NCBI RefSeq assembly: GCF_020966635.1
Contig: NZ_JAJKFQ010000011.1
Span: forward strand, 1,364,001-1,428,000
Source: Stieleria sp. JC731
Lineage (GTDB): Bacteria > Planctomycetota > Planctomycetia > Pirellulales > Pirellulaceae
Direction of reading: 5' to 3'
Length of the DNA stretch: 64,000 bases
Under the pieces are notes generated by a model. The model was not told where the DNA came from. It was given only the letters and a program-made list of their open reading frames with translations, and ran no database searches. Both the position numbers and the translations under genes were made by a program. This document shows, one piece after another, positions 22,747 through 31,613 of the stretch; position 1 is the first letter of the stretch, and every line of letters starts with the position of its first letter.

Positions 22747-22826
22747 GTTGATGCAAAGAAGACGAGTTTGTTTGGTGCTGTCTCGCCAGCGTTCTGCCTT
22801 GATTGCTCTATCCTGGCCCGATTGCT

Positions 22827-23249
22827 CTATCGCTGCGTCATGCGAAAGATGCCGCGATCATTCTTGCTGTTGTAGACCGCACTGAATTGACCCGAGGAGA
22901 TATGTGCGGTCATTCGATAATCACCCATCAGTGGCAACCGCGTGTTCGATCGGTAGCAGTTACAAGTGCCCGGGACACGTTCAAGTTTGGCGGGGTAAAC
23001 GAAGGGAACGACAACGGCAAAGCGTCCCGCGAAAATCGCCCGATAGGTATCCGAGTCAACTTGGCGAATGCGTGCTCGCAGGGCACCGTGATGTCCCGAC
23101 GATTGGCTTGTCCAGCTTCCGGTCCAGCGACCTGAGGGACCACCGGCAAACGACGGGGTTGCGAAAAGAAACGTCAGCGTGATTGCGGCGATTGCAATCG
23201 CGACCTGGCTAAAACGCCGGGTATCAGTGGATCGGATGTAGCGGTTCAT
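22827..23249 (-). CDS. Small exported protein of planctomycete type
   Basis: A 140-residue protein starting MNRYIRS at ATG 23249, with a good signal peptide (VAIAIAAITLTFLFATPSFAGG). An upstream ATG at 23282 would add 11 residues ahead of it. The mature protein is a compact beta-rich domain of about 100 residues: GRWTGSWTSQSSGHHGALRA, YRAIFAGRFAVVVPF, two Cys two residues apart (CNC), then SSGQFSAVYNSKNDRGIFRM. It resembles a lipocalin-like or small barrel fold found in related planctomycetes, which I infer from the strand pattern only. No enzyme motif is seen. It is probably periplasmic or at the cell surface, and is convergent with the small membrane-protein gene. Confidence 0.75.
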   Translation of the reverse strand: MNRYIRSTDTRRFSQVAIAIAAITLTFLFATPSFAGGPSGRWTGSWTSQSSGHHGALRARIRQVDSDTYRAIFAGRFAVVVPFVYPAKLERVPGTCNCYRSNTRLPLMGDYRMTAHISSGQFSAVYNSKNDRGIFRMTQR

Positions 23250-23376
23250 TATTTGGATGTGAAATCGGTAGGTTACGTTCACGACAAGGCGGGCAGATAC
23301 ATCTTAGTTCACGCGTTTCGGTTCGCTGTGCAATGCGGCTTTTCGATCGTGGCAATTCGGGTCTTAACCGCTGTTG

Positions 23377-23450
23377 GACAAACCATGCCTGGCATCACAG
23401 GGACTGTGATGGGTACTATCGCCAAAGTACCCGGCACGCTCCGCCGTGCC
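23377..23450 (-). repeat. Solo copy of the 96/97-bp hairpin repeat (inverted)
   Basis: This single element carries the same three dyads as the array at 33.8-34.4 kb but in the opposite orientation: catcacag/ctgtgatg at 23393-23411, the gggtact/aagtaccc segment, and ggcacgctccgccgtgcc at 23433-23450. It lies in the gap between two divergent genes and encodes nothing. Confidence 0.85.
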
Positions 23451-23517
23451 GACCGAGATGAAATGCGATGCGGATTGGATGCCGCGCTGATATCGCTCGC
23501 CCGTGGCAAATCCCGAA

Positions 23518-24267
23518 CTACAAACCTGTCGTGCCTTCATCGACCATTGGAAGATCTTCCAAGGTTTCTAGCCCAAACAGCGTTAGGAATCGTTCGGTCG
23601 GGTAGTAGTGCGGAATCTTCTTCCCGCCCTCTTCGGGGACCAGTCGTTTCATTTCCAGCAAACGACGTCGCACCAGTTGATTCAACAATGCACCGCAGTC
23701 TTTCCCCCGCTGGTCTTGAACGGTCTGTCCGGTCACGCCCGGTTGGTAAGCGACGAGCGCGAGGACTTCGATTGCCGCTTGGCTGAGCCGAGTTTCGCGG
23801 ACCTTTCCCAAGAACGACTGCCGGACCGATTCGACCGCAGGGGCGATTCCCAGTCGGTACGCACCTTCGGACTCGACGATGCGCAGAGCCTGACCGTGCT
23901 CTTTGTAGGACGCGTTTAACGAATCGATCATTTCGATCACTTCGTCTTCGGTGACATCACGCATCAGAGAGGCCAGACGTTTGGCGGTGAACGCGTCATT
24001 GTCAGGGTGCCCGACAAACAAAGCGGCTTCAATGATTCCTTCGGGGTGGACAGCATCGTCATCGTCGGGCAGATCGGTGTTGCCGGAGTCGTCGTCTTCC
24101 TGGTCGTTTTCGTCCGGGGTGGGGTCTGGTGGAGCCGCGAAGGTTTCCGGGTCATGTTTGGCGGCCGCGCGAGCGTATGCGGCGCCCAAATCGTCTAGCG
24201 AAAAGCCATCGACAGAGGCATCAAAATCGTGATCGTCTTCGTCCCAATCGGAATCATCCATGCGCAA
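23518..24267 (-). CDS. scpB: Segregation and condensation protein B
   Basis: ScpB is the winged-helix partner that, with ScpA, completes the SMC condensin complex for chromosome organisation and segregation. The 249-residue protein has a long acidic, disordered N-terminus (about 1-70, rich in Asp and Glu). The conserved part then runs from GIIEAALFVGHPDNDAFTA through the two winged helices, including LSQAAIEVLALVAYQPGVTG and the family stretch RGKDCGALLNQLVRRRLLE. The C-terminus is short. The HNH gene ends 10 bases upstream of its start in the same direction, so the two probably share a transcript. No scpA is nearby. Confidence 0.92.
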   Translation of the reverse strand: MRMDDSDWDEDDHDFDASVDGFSLDDLGAAYARAAAKHDPETFAAPPDPTPDENDQEDDDSGNTDLPDDDDAVHPEGIIEAALFVGHPDNDAFTAKRLASLMRDVTEDEVIEMIDSLNASYKEHGQALRIVESEGAYRLGIAPAVESVRQSFLGKVRETRLSQAAIEVLALVAYQPGVTGQTVQDQRGKDCGALLNQLVRRRLLEMKRLVPEEGGKKIPHYYPTERFLTLFGLETLEDLPMVDEGTTGL

Positions 24268-24277
24268 GTCTTACCGT

Positions 24278-24574
24278 TTACTTTTGGTGCTTGACCCATT
24301 CCACGAACCGACCGATTTGCTCATGAGCCAGCAACTCCTCGAGGGTGTTGTAATCACGTCCCAGTTCTTTCTCTTTCGGAACAAAGCGGTGGATGCAGCG
24401 ATGACAATCATGGCAAAGCGAAACGGTTTGCTGCATCTGTTCGCGAGTGTAGCGTTTTTTGAACCATTTGTTGCGGTGGCATTTGCGCGGGATCAGATGG
24501 TGTTCTGTCGTCCCCCGCTTGGTCTGTCGCCCACACAGTTCGCAGGATTTCGGTAGCGGCGGTCCGGCGGTCAC
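24278..24574 (-). CDS. Small HNH-fold protein
   Basis: A 98-residue cytoplasmic protein with the zinc-binding HNH (beta-beta-alpha-metal) pattern: CELCGR near residue 11, the TEHHLIPRKCH box near 23-33, and a second cysteine pair in LCHDCHRCIH near 53-62. HNH proteins of this kind cut or bind nucleic acid; a nuclease role is likely but not proven because both metal pairs could be structural. The C-terminal third is a helical tail (NTLEELLAHEQIGRFVEWVK). It sits 10 bases upstream of scpB, and the pairing recalls co-occurrence of DNA-maintenance genes rather than a defence system. Confidence 0.82.
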   Translation of the reverse strand: MTAGPPLPKSCELCGRQTKRGTTEHHLIPRKCHRNKWFKKRYTREQMQQTVSLCHDCHRCIHRFVPKEKELGRDYNTLEELLAHEQIGRFVEWVKHQK

Positions 24575-25018
24575 GAGCAGTACTGTTGGCGAATCGAATG
24601 CTGAATTGGCAAGCTGAACGGAAGCGACTCTGCGAGCCTACTTAAAAAGGCGAGGTTGCGGATTGCGAAGACCCTGCCGAAGCTTTTCCGCTACAAGGAA
24701 GATGATTTCGCCGTTGTGAACACAAGTGGCGTCAGGTGGTACACCTCTTTGAGCGCACCGCGTTATTATAGAGGCCCGCCCAGATTCCACGTCATGCCCG
24801 TGTCTTGAACGGATTGCTGAAACCGTTGCTTTGGACTTGCGTTGGTGTGACGTTGCTCGCCGCAGAAACATGGATGAACGTCTGCCCGAGCATCGGTTCT
24901 GATTGATCCAATGAAGTGAACGACCGTCTGTTTGCACAGTCTTTGGCTAGTCCATCTACCGTGTGTCCGGTTCGTTCATTCAATGCCTTGTTAGTCACAC
25001 CAGATCTAGACGTTCAAG
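24575..25018. other. Intergenic region between the HNH gene and the nucleoside symporter
   Basis: This 0.44-kb gap lies between divergent genes. Short frames on the minus strand (24638-24998) have no recognisable domain and no start signal. I see no repeat, RNA gene or clear promoter here. Confidence 0.45.
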
Positions 25019-26335
25019 ATGCCTACCACTGTTCGCTTAAAAGTGATGATGTTCCTCCAGTTTTTTGTCTGGGGGGTCTTTTTTGTTTCGTTGGGCACCT
25101 ATCTGGGTGTGATTTTCGAGGGCGAGGAGAATCTCAATTCCATCGTCGGCGGCATTTACTCGACTCAGACATGGGCTGCGCTCGCGGCACCTTTGATTGT
25201 CGGATTCGTCGCTGACCGATTGTTTAACAAAGAGCACGTCAATGCAGTCTTGCATCTCGTCGGCGGAGCATTGTTATGGTACTGCAGCACGATCGAATCT
25301 GATCCGGATCGCTTTTACTGGGTGATGTTAGCGTTCTTTATCTGCTACATGCCAACACTGGCACTGGTCAACGCGATCACTTTCCAGAACGTCAACTCAG
25401 TCGAAAGCGACTTTCCAAAGATTCGTCTTTGGGGCACGATCGGCTGGATCGTCGCCGGATTGGTTGTTTCGGAATCGTTCTTCGGCCTGTTTCCGGTTCC
25501 GGTTCTTCCAGGAGTCGTCGACGCTGCGAAGACTTCAGTACCGCTTCAAATCGGTGCTGTCGTTAGCTTGATTTATGGCGTCTACAGTTTCAGCCTGCCA
25601 AGTTCGCCACCCCAGGGTCGCGAGCAAGCTGTCAGCATTACCAAGATCATGGGGCTTGACGCGGTTCAGTTGTTTGCGAACCCGAGCTACTTGGTTTTCG
25701 CGGTCTGCTCCTTCCTGATTTGCATCCCGCTGGCGTTCTACTACGCACGGACGAATGAGTTTGTCACCTACATGGCGTTTGGTGACCGCACGACCGCGAT
25801 CATGGCACTCGGCCAGTTGAGCGAAATCTTTTTCATGGCGTTGGTACCGTTCTTCTTGCAACGGCTTGGCGTCAAATTGATGCTGCTGGTCGGTATGTTG
25901 GCTTGGGCACTGCGATATTCGTTGTTCGGGTTGATGCCATCGAGCGGAGCGATGTTGATTCTGGGGATTGCGCTGCACGGGATCTGCTATGACTTCTTCT
26001 TCGTGACTGGGCAGCTTTACACTGACCGTCTCGCACCGAAGAACATGCGAACCAGCGCTCAGGCGTTGATTGGGCTTCTGACCTATGGTGCCGGAATGTT
26101 GGTCGGTAACTTGGTTCTCGGCAAATGGGGTGACCACATCGCGCTCGACCCGACCTCAAAAGAAGGCTGGGAAGCCGGCGCGAAAGAGTTCTGGCTTTTG
26201 CCGGCAGGTTTTGCCGCCGTCATTGCGGTTCTTTTCTTCTTGACGTTTTGGGATCGGTCCCAAGCAGCCAAGGCGAGCGTCGCTGGCGATGAAATTCCCG
26301 AAGACGACGTCAATGCGGCTCCAGATCCCGCCTAG
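25019..26335 (+). CDS. Nucleoside:proton symporter (NHS family, major facilitator superfamily)
   Basis: A 438-residue inner-membrane carrier of the NupG/XapB type, which imports nucleosides with protons. Twelve hydrophobic segments can be traced, starting MPTTVRLKVMMFLQFFVWG, the family N-terminus. Family motifs include FVWGVFFVSLGTYLG, IVGGIYSTQTWAALAAPL, the RLWGTIGWIVAG stretch and the HGICYDFFFVTGQLYTDR segment in the second half. The C-terminus is a short acidic cytoplasmic tail. The gene is transcribed alone with a long gap before carB. Substrate choice (purine, pyrimidine or xanthosine) cannot be read. No nucleoside catabolic gene is adjacent. Confidence 0.9.
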   Translation: MPTTVRLKVMMFLQFFVWGVFFVSLGTYLGVIFEGEENLNSIVGGIYSTQTWAALAAPLIVGFVADRLFNKEHVNAVLHLVGGALLWYCSTIESDPDRFYWVMLAFFICYMPTLALVNAITFQNVNSVESDFPKIRLWGTIGWIVAGLVVSESFFGLFPVPVLPGVVDAAKTSVPLQIGAVVSLIYGVYSFSLPSSPPQGREQAVSITKIMGLDAVQLFANPSYLVFAVCSFLICIPLAFYYARTNEFVTYMAFGDRTTAIMALGQLSEIFFMALVPFFLQRLGVKLMLLVGMLAWALRYSLFGLMPSSGAMLILGIALHGICYDFFFVTGQLYTDRLAPKNMRTSAQALIGLLTYGAGMLVGNLVLGKWGDHIALDPTSKEGWEAGAKEFWLLPAGFAAVIAVLFFLTFWDRSQAAKASVAGDEIPEDDVNAAPDPA

Positions 26336-26818
26336 TGATTTATCTGATGTGATCCGGCTGCCGCGGTGAATCCGAGCGGCGGCTGTGATTGACCAGTCAA
26401 CCACATCCCCGATTCGTCTGATGCGGGCATTGGCGGAATTTCGTTGTGCGAGTTGAACAGCGTGTAAATCGCATTGCTAGATAGGCGATGCGGGCAACCA
26501 ACGCTGGGTTGGGTGCAAGCGGCGTCACTTGTGTTCGGCAACTTGCGTTCGGCAATCTGAACCCTGCGTAAATTACACAACGTATTTGCGTTTTTACGCT
26601 ACCGTCCACGATGCCGCCGCAGGACGCAAGTCTTGCTCATCTGACGCTCGCAATCGACTGTCGATTCCACACACCGGCTGGCTCCGTTGTGGCACGATGA
26701 GGGGATTCTGCGACACGAACCCAAAAATATGGGCGCGTGTGTCCTACGCAAGTTAGTGGTTGATCTGATATCCTTCCCGAAATTTGGATTCGATCGTACT
26801 GAACACCGGAAAATCGAC
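26336..26818. other. Intergenic region upstream of carB
   Basis: This 0.48-kb gap between the symporter gene and carB holds no credible gene. The frame of carB extends upstream to 26687, but its first 44 codons lack any resemblance to the enzyme. No riboswitch or attenuator could be identified by eye. Confidence 0.45.
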
Positions 26819-29800
26819 GTGCCACGACGCGACGACATTAAAAAAATTCTGTTAATTGGAAGCGGCCCCATCGTTATTGGGCAGGCTTGTGAATTCGACT
26901 ACTCGGGAACCCAGGCTTGCAAGGCGCTGCGTGAAGAAGGTTACGAGGTGGTACTGGTCAACAGTAACCCCGCAACCATCATGACCGACCCTGCGACCGC
27001 AGACTCGACCTATGTGGAGCCGCTGACGTGGCAAATGGTCGAAAAGGTGATCGAGAAGGAAAAACCTGATGCCCTGCTTCCAACACTTGGTGGGCAGACA
27101 GGGCTAAACGTCGCGATGGACTTGGACGCCAACGGCGTTCTCGAAAAGCACGGCGTCGAAATGATCGCCGCCAACGCGAAGGTGATCGCCAAGGCCGAGG
27201 AACGCGACCAGTTTAAGGTTGCGATGGAAAAGATCGGCCTGGACGTCTGCAAAGGCTTCACCGTCCACACGATCGAAGAAGCACGCGCCGCACTCGAAGA
27301 AGTCGGCCTTCCTGCCATCGTTCGCCCCAGTTTTACGATGGGCGGCAGCGGCAGCGCGATCGCGTACAACAAAGACGAATTTGACTCACTGGTCAAAAAC
27401 GGTCTCGATCAATCGCCGGTCACCGAAGTTTTGATCGAAGAGTCGATCATCGGCTGGAAAGAATACGAGATGGAAGTGATGCGTGATGCGGACGACAACG
27501 TCGTCATCATTTGCGCGATCGAAAACTTCGATCCGATGGGCGTCCACACCGGCGACTCGATCACGGTCGCACCGGCGCAAACGCTGACGGACAAGGAATA
27601 CCAGCGGATGCGTGACGCTTCGTTGGCTGTCATTCGTGAGATCGGTGTTGAGACCGGCGGTAGCAATATTCAGTTCGCGGTCAATCCGGACACCGGACGT
27701 ATGATCGTGATCGAGATGAATCCACGCGTCAGTCGCTCCAGTGCGCTCGCTAGTAAAGCGACCGGGTTCCCGATCGCAAAGATCGCCGCGAAGCTGGCTG
27801 TCGGTTACCGACTGTGGGAACTCCCCAACGATATCACACAAAAGACCAAGGCATGCTTCGAACCGACGATCGACTACGTCGTTACCAAGGTTCCTCGGTT
27901 TGCTTTTGAGAAATTCCCAGAAGCCGACGCGACGCTGATGACGCAAATGAAAAGCGTCGGCGAAACGATGGCGATCGGACGAACCTTCCGCGAATCGTTG
28001 CAAAAAGCGCTTCGCGGTTTGGAAGTCGGTGCGTTTGGCCTGGGTAGCGACGGCAAAGACCTTTGGGGCACCGAAGAGCAACCCGATCGTGATGCGATTG
28101 TTGCCAAGCTTGGAACCCCAAACGCCGAACGTATTTTCTACTTGCGGTACGCGCTCAAAAGCGGCATGACGATCGAAGAGATCCATGGCATCACGCATAT
28201 GGATCCTTGGTTCTTGGATCACTTGGCACAGATCATTGAACTGGAAAACAAAGTCCGTGAAGTCGGTTCGCTTGATGGTCTTGACTACGACATCATGTGG
28301 CGAGCCAAACGCGACGGATTTTCCGATCGCCAGCTGGGCATGATGGTCGGAGCCACCGAACTGAAAGTCCGTGAAAAGCGATTGGAGCTCGGAATTCGTC
28401 CGGTCTTCAAAAGTGTGGATACCTGTGCGGCCGAATTCGAAGCGTACACGCCGTATTACTACAGTACCTACGAACAAGAAGACGAGCTGCCGAGCAAGGG
28501 CGACCAAAAACGTGTTGTCATCCTGGGCGGTGGTCCGAACCGAATCGGTCAAGGGATCGAGTTCGATTACTGTTGCTGTCACGCAAGTTTTGCTTTGCGT
28601 GAGATCGGCTACGAATCGATCATGGTCAACAGCAACCCAGAAACGGTCAGTACTGATTACGATACGTCCGACATCCTGTTCTTCGAGCCGTTGACGATCG
28701 AAGATGTGCTCAACATCTGTGACGCGACCAAGCCAGACGGCGTCATCGTGCAATTCGGCGGTCAAACACCGTTGAACCTGGCTCGCGGTCTGCAAGAAGC
28801 CGGTGTCCCGATCATCGGTACCAGCGTTGATACGATCGAAGCGGCCGAAGACCGTGAGCGTTTCTTAGCCCTGATCGATCAACTCGGTTTGCGTCAGCCA
28901 CCAAGTGGCATCGCCCGAAACATGGACGAAGCCCGCCGCGAAGTCGAACGGATCGGATACCCGGCGTTGGTCCGACCAAGTTTCGTTCTTGGCGGTCGTG
29001 CGATGGAAATCTGCTACGACAAGTCACAGTTTGAACGTTACGTTGCCGAGGCGTTCATCGTTGCTGATGGCCAGCCGGTCTTGATCGACCACTTCCTTGA
29101 AGACGCGACCGAAGTTGACGTCGATGCCGTCAGCGACGGTAAAGACGTGGTCGTGATGGGAATCATGGAACACATCGAAGAGGCTGGTGTCCACAGCGGT
29201 GACTCCGCCTGTGCGATCCCGCCGTTCTCGATCCCCGAGCCGGTTATCAATGAACTGCGTCAAGCGGCCGACAAGCTTGCTCGCGCATTGAACGTGGTCG
29301 GTTTGATGAACATCCAATTCGCGATTAAAACCGAAGACGGCAAGCCTGTCGTCTACGTTCTGGAAGTCAACCCTCGTGCCAGCCGAACCGTGCCATTCGT
29401 TGCCAAAGCGACCGGCTGCCCCGTTGCCAGTGTTGCGACAAAGGTAATGACAGGAATGTCGCTTAAGGAAATCGGCGTCACCAGCGAACCGATTCCAAAG
29501 CACGTTTCGATCAAAGAAAGTGTCTTCCCGTTCCGCAAGTTTGCCGGCGTCGACATCGTTCTCGGACCGGAAATGAAAAGTACCGGCGAAGTCATGGGCA
29601 TCAGCGATAAGTTCTCGTTGGCGTTTGCCAAGAGTCAAATCGCTGCCGGAGTCACCCTTCCGACCGAAGGCAAAATCTTTGTCAGTTTGAGCGGACGTCA
29701 TAAAGACAACGCCGGAAAGCTTGGACGAGATTTGATCGGACTCGGTTTCGAAGTACTCGCCACCAGTGGCACCGCATCGAAGCTTGAAGAGGAAGGCGTT

Positions 29801-30064
29801 CCGGTAACCCGTGTCAAAAAGCTTGCCGAAGGACATCCGAACCTGATCGACTATCTGAAGAATGAAGATGTCGCGTTGATCATGAACACACCAAGCGGGA
29901 AAGGGGCTCGTACGGACGAAGGAAAAATCCGTGCCGCAGCCGTCCAGCATGGCGTTCCATGTATCACCACGATTGCCGCCGCCGATGCCGCGGTGCGTGC
30001 GATGCAAGCACTGCGCGAAGACGCGCTGAGCGTGCAATCGCTGCAACATCGCTATCAGGAGTAA
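26819..30064 (+). CDS. carB: Carbamoyl-phosphate synthase large subunit
   Basis: The 1081-residue large subunit makes carbamoyl phosphate from bicarbonate, ATP and ammonia supplied by CarA, feeding pyrimidine and arginine synthesis. I start at GTG 26819 ([21 protein letters not shown]), which gives the family N-terminus and length; an ATG frame to 26687 adds 44 unrelated residues. Two ATP-grasp halves are seen, opening at [18 protein letters not shown] and [17 protein letters not shown], each with the usual ATP-binding and metal-site segments ([32 protein letters not shown]). The MGS-like allosteric domain forms the last 130 or so residues. carA is not in the window. The sigma-54 activator gene starts 10 bases after the stop, an unusual partner. 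Confidence 0.96.
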   Translation: MPRRDDIKKILLIGSGPIVIGQACEFDYSGTQACKALREEGYEVVLVNSNPATIMTDPATADSTYVEPLTWQMVEKVIEKEKPDALLPTLGGQTGLNVAMDLDANGVLEKHGVEMIAANAKVIAKAEERDQFKVAMEKIGLDVCKGFTVHTIEEARAALEEVGLPAIVRPSFTMGGSGSAIAYNKDEFDSLVKNGLDQSPVTEVLIEESIIGWKEYEMEVMRDADDNVVIICAIENFDPMGVHTGDSITVAPAQTLTDKEYQRMRDASLAVIREIGVETGGSNIQFAVNPDTGRMIVIEMNPRVSRSSALASKATGFPIAKIAAKLAVGYRLWELPNDITQKTKACFEPTIDYVVTKVPRFAFEKFPEADATLMTQMKSVGETMAIGRTFRESLQKALRGLEVGAFGLGSDGKDLWGTEEQPDRDAIVAKLGTPNAERIFYLRYALKSGMTIEEIHGITHMDPWFLDHLAQIIELENKVREVGSLDGLDYDIMWRAKRDGFSDRQLGMMVGATELKVREKRLELGIRPVFKSVDTCAAEFEAYTPYYYSTYEQEDELPSKGDQKRVVILGGGPNRIGQGIEFDYCCCHASFALREIGYESIMVNSNPETVSTDYDTSDILFFEPLTIEDVLNICDATKPDGVIVQFGGQTPLNLARGLQEAGVPIIGTSVDTIEAAEDRERFLALIDQLGLRQPPSGIARNMDEARREVERIGYPALVRPSFVLGGRAMEICYDKSQFERYVAEAFIVADGQPVLIDHFLEDATEVDVDAVSDGKDVVVMGIMEHIEEAGVHSGDSACAIPPFSIPEPVINELRQAADKLARALNVVGLMNIQFAIKTEDGKPVVYVLEVNPRASRTVPFVAKATGCPVASVATKVMTGMSLKEIGVTSEPIPKHVSIKESVFPFRKFAGVDIVLGPEMKSTGEVMGISDKFSLAFAKSQIAAGVTLPTEGKIFVSLSGRHKDNAGKLGRDLIGLGFEVLATSGTASKLEEEGVPVTRVKKLAEGHPNLIDYLKNEDVALIMNTPSGKGARTDEGKIRAAAVQHGVPCITTIAAADAAVRAMQALREDALSVQSLQHRYQE

Positions 30065-30073
30065 TCCTCGGGC

Positions 30074-31552
30074 ATGTCCGATACCCAATCCAAGCCACGT
30101 ACCGCATCGGGTCAGGAATATGACCCGTCGACATTTCGCTTGCTGGTCGTTGATAACGAGGCGGCACATGCGCACGCGATGACGGAAAGCCTGGAAAAGG
30201 TCGGCTATAAATGCACCGTCGCCACCAGCGGCCCCGAAGCGGCGAAGCTGGTCGAGCGAGATACCTTCGACGTCATCATTACCGACATGGTGATGAATGA
30301 CGTCGACGGAATGAAGCTTCTAAAGTTGGCCGGTGAGCGATTGCCAGACGCAGAAGTCGTCATGGTGACCGGTCATGCGACCGTGCCGATTGCCGTCGAA
30401 GCGATGCAGCAAGGCGCGTTTAACTTCCTCGAGAAGCCGATCACGCCTAATCGACTTCGTGCGATTGTCGAAAAGGCGGTCGGAGCCGTTGCACTGCGAC
30501 GTCACAACAATGAGTTGATGTCGCGCTTGGATGAACGATTCGGCTTCGAAGGCATCATCTACGTCAGCAAGAAGATGCAAGAGGTCATCGATCGTTTGCG
30601 CCGTATCGCGGCGACCGATGCGACCGTCTTGATCACCGGTGAAAACGGTACTGGAAAAGAAGTCGTCGCCCAAGCGATCCACCAGAACAGTTCGCGCCGA
30701 AACAAATCCATTGTCGCCATCAACACTGGCGCGATCGCCGAAAACCTTGTTGAAAGCGAGTTGTTTGGTCACGTTAAGGGATCATTCACCGGTGCCGATG
30801 CAGACCGCGTCGGCGCATTTGAATATGCCAACGGCGGAACTTTGTTTTTGGACGAAGTTGGCGACATGCCAATGGGCACGCAGATCAAACTGCTGCGTGT
30901 TTTGGAAGAAAGCAAAATCACCCGAGTGGGCGACAACAAGGCGATCAAAGTCAACGTTCGATTGGTCTCGGCTACCAACCGTCCGCTGGAAGACATGATC
31001 GACGCGGGAACCTTTCGTAGCGATTTGTATTTCCGCTTGAAAGTGATCACCGTCACATTGCCACCGCTTCGAGAACGGCGGGAAGACGTGATCCCGTTGA
31101 TGGATCACTTTCGCAAAATGTTTCTTCGCCGCCACAGCAAGCAGGCCGCCCATTTCACGCCTGCGGTCACCAAACGCTTCTTTGCGTATGACTGGCCCGG
31201 TAACGTGCGGCAATTAAGAAACTTCGTCGAAACGATGGTGGTGCTCGATACCGACGAGAAGCTCGATCTGGATGACCTTCCACCGGAATTGATGGATGAA
31301 TCCGAATTGTCGATGCCCGAAGAGGTAATCGAGGTCCCCGGGATCCCTGATGCTGCCGATTCCGGATTGATCGGCCAGCCACTGAGCGTGATCGAGAAGT
31401 GGGCGATCGAAAAAACGTTGCAGTTGACCAATGACAATCGCGAAGAGGCGGCAAAGATCCTAGGGATCGGAGCACGCACGCTTTACCGCCGACTGGATCA
31501 GTACAAGAAGGAAGGCGATCCCGACGAGCTTGAAGTCGACGGCGACGAATAG
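30074..31552 (+). CDS. NtrC-family sigma-54-dependent response regulator
   Basis: A 492-residue cytoplasmic activator of sigma-54 RNA polymerase. Its receiver domain (about 20-135) has phospho-acceptor Asp71 (VIITDMVMNDVDG) and Lys121; the acidic pocket reads VVDNE instead of the usual double Asp. The AAA+ domain (about 158-395) has Walker A GENGTGKE (189-196), the sigma-54 contact loop GSFTGA at 236-241 (usually GAFTGA), and Walker B GGTLFLDEVGDM (254-265). A Fis-type helix-turn-helix lies near the end (EEAAKILGIGARTLYRRLDQYKK). It is coupled to carB with only 9 bases between. No cognate kinase is adjacent. A role in nitrogen control is a reasonable inference, not shown. Confidence 0.93.
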   Translation: MSDTQSKPRTASGQEYDPSTFRLLVVDNEAAHAHAMTESLEKVGYKCTVATSGPEAAKLVERDTFDVIITDMVMNDVDGMKLLKLAGERLPDAEVVMVTGHATVPIAVEAMQQGAFNFLEKPITPNRLRAIVEKAVGAVALRRHNNELMSRLDERFGFEGIIYVSKKMQEVIDRLRRIAATDATVLITGENGTGKEVVAQAIHQNSSRRNKSIVAINTGAIAENLVESELFGHVKGSFTGADADRVGAFEYANGGTLFLDEVGDMPMGTQIKLLRVLEESKITRVGDNKAIKVNVRLVSATNRPLEDMIDAGTFRSDLYFRLKVITVTLPPLRERREDVIPLMDHFRKMFLRRHSKQAAHFTPAVTKRFFAYDWPGNVRQLRNFVETMVVLDTDEKLDLDDLPPELMDESELSMPEEVIEVPGIPDAADSGLIGQPLSVIEKWAIEKTLQLTNDNREEAAKILGIGARTLYRRLDQYKKEGDPDELEVDGDE

Positions 31553-31613
31553 TCATCGCCGTGTCATTGGTTTCGACTTCGGCTGATCCACAATCAGTGA
31601 ACGGGGATTGCCA

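Noticed and set aside
27386..28795. 469-residue open frame on the minus strand inside carB
   Set aside because: It lies fully inside carB, has shadow-like composition rich in Asp, Arg, Val and Phe from reversed codons, and has no domain or start signal. The same applies to the 383-residue minus-strand frame at 29024-30175.
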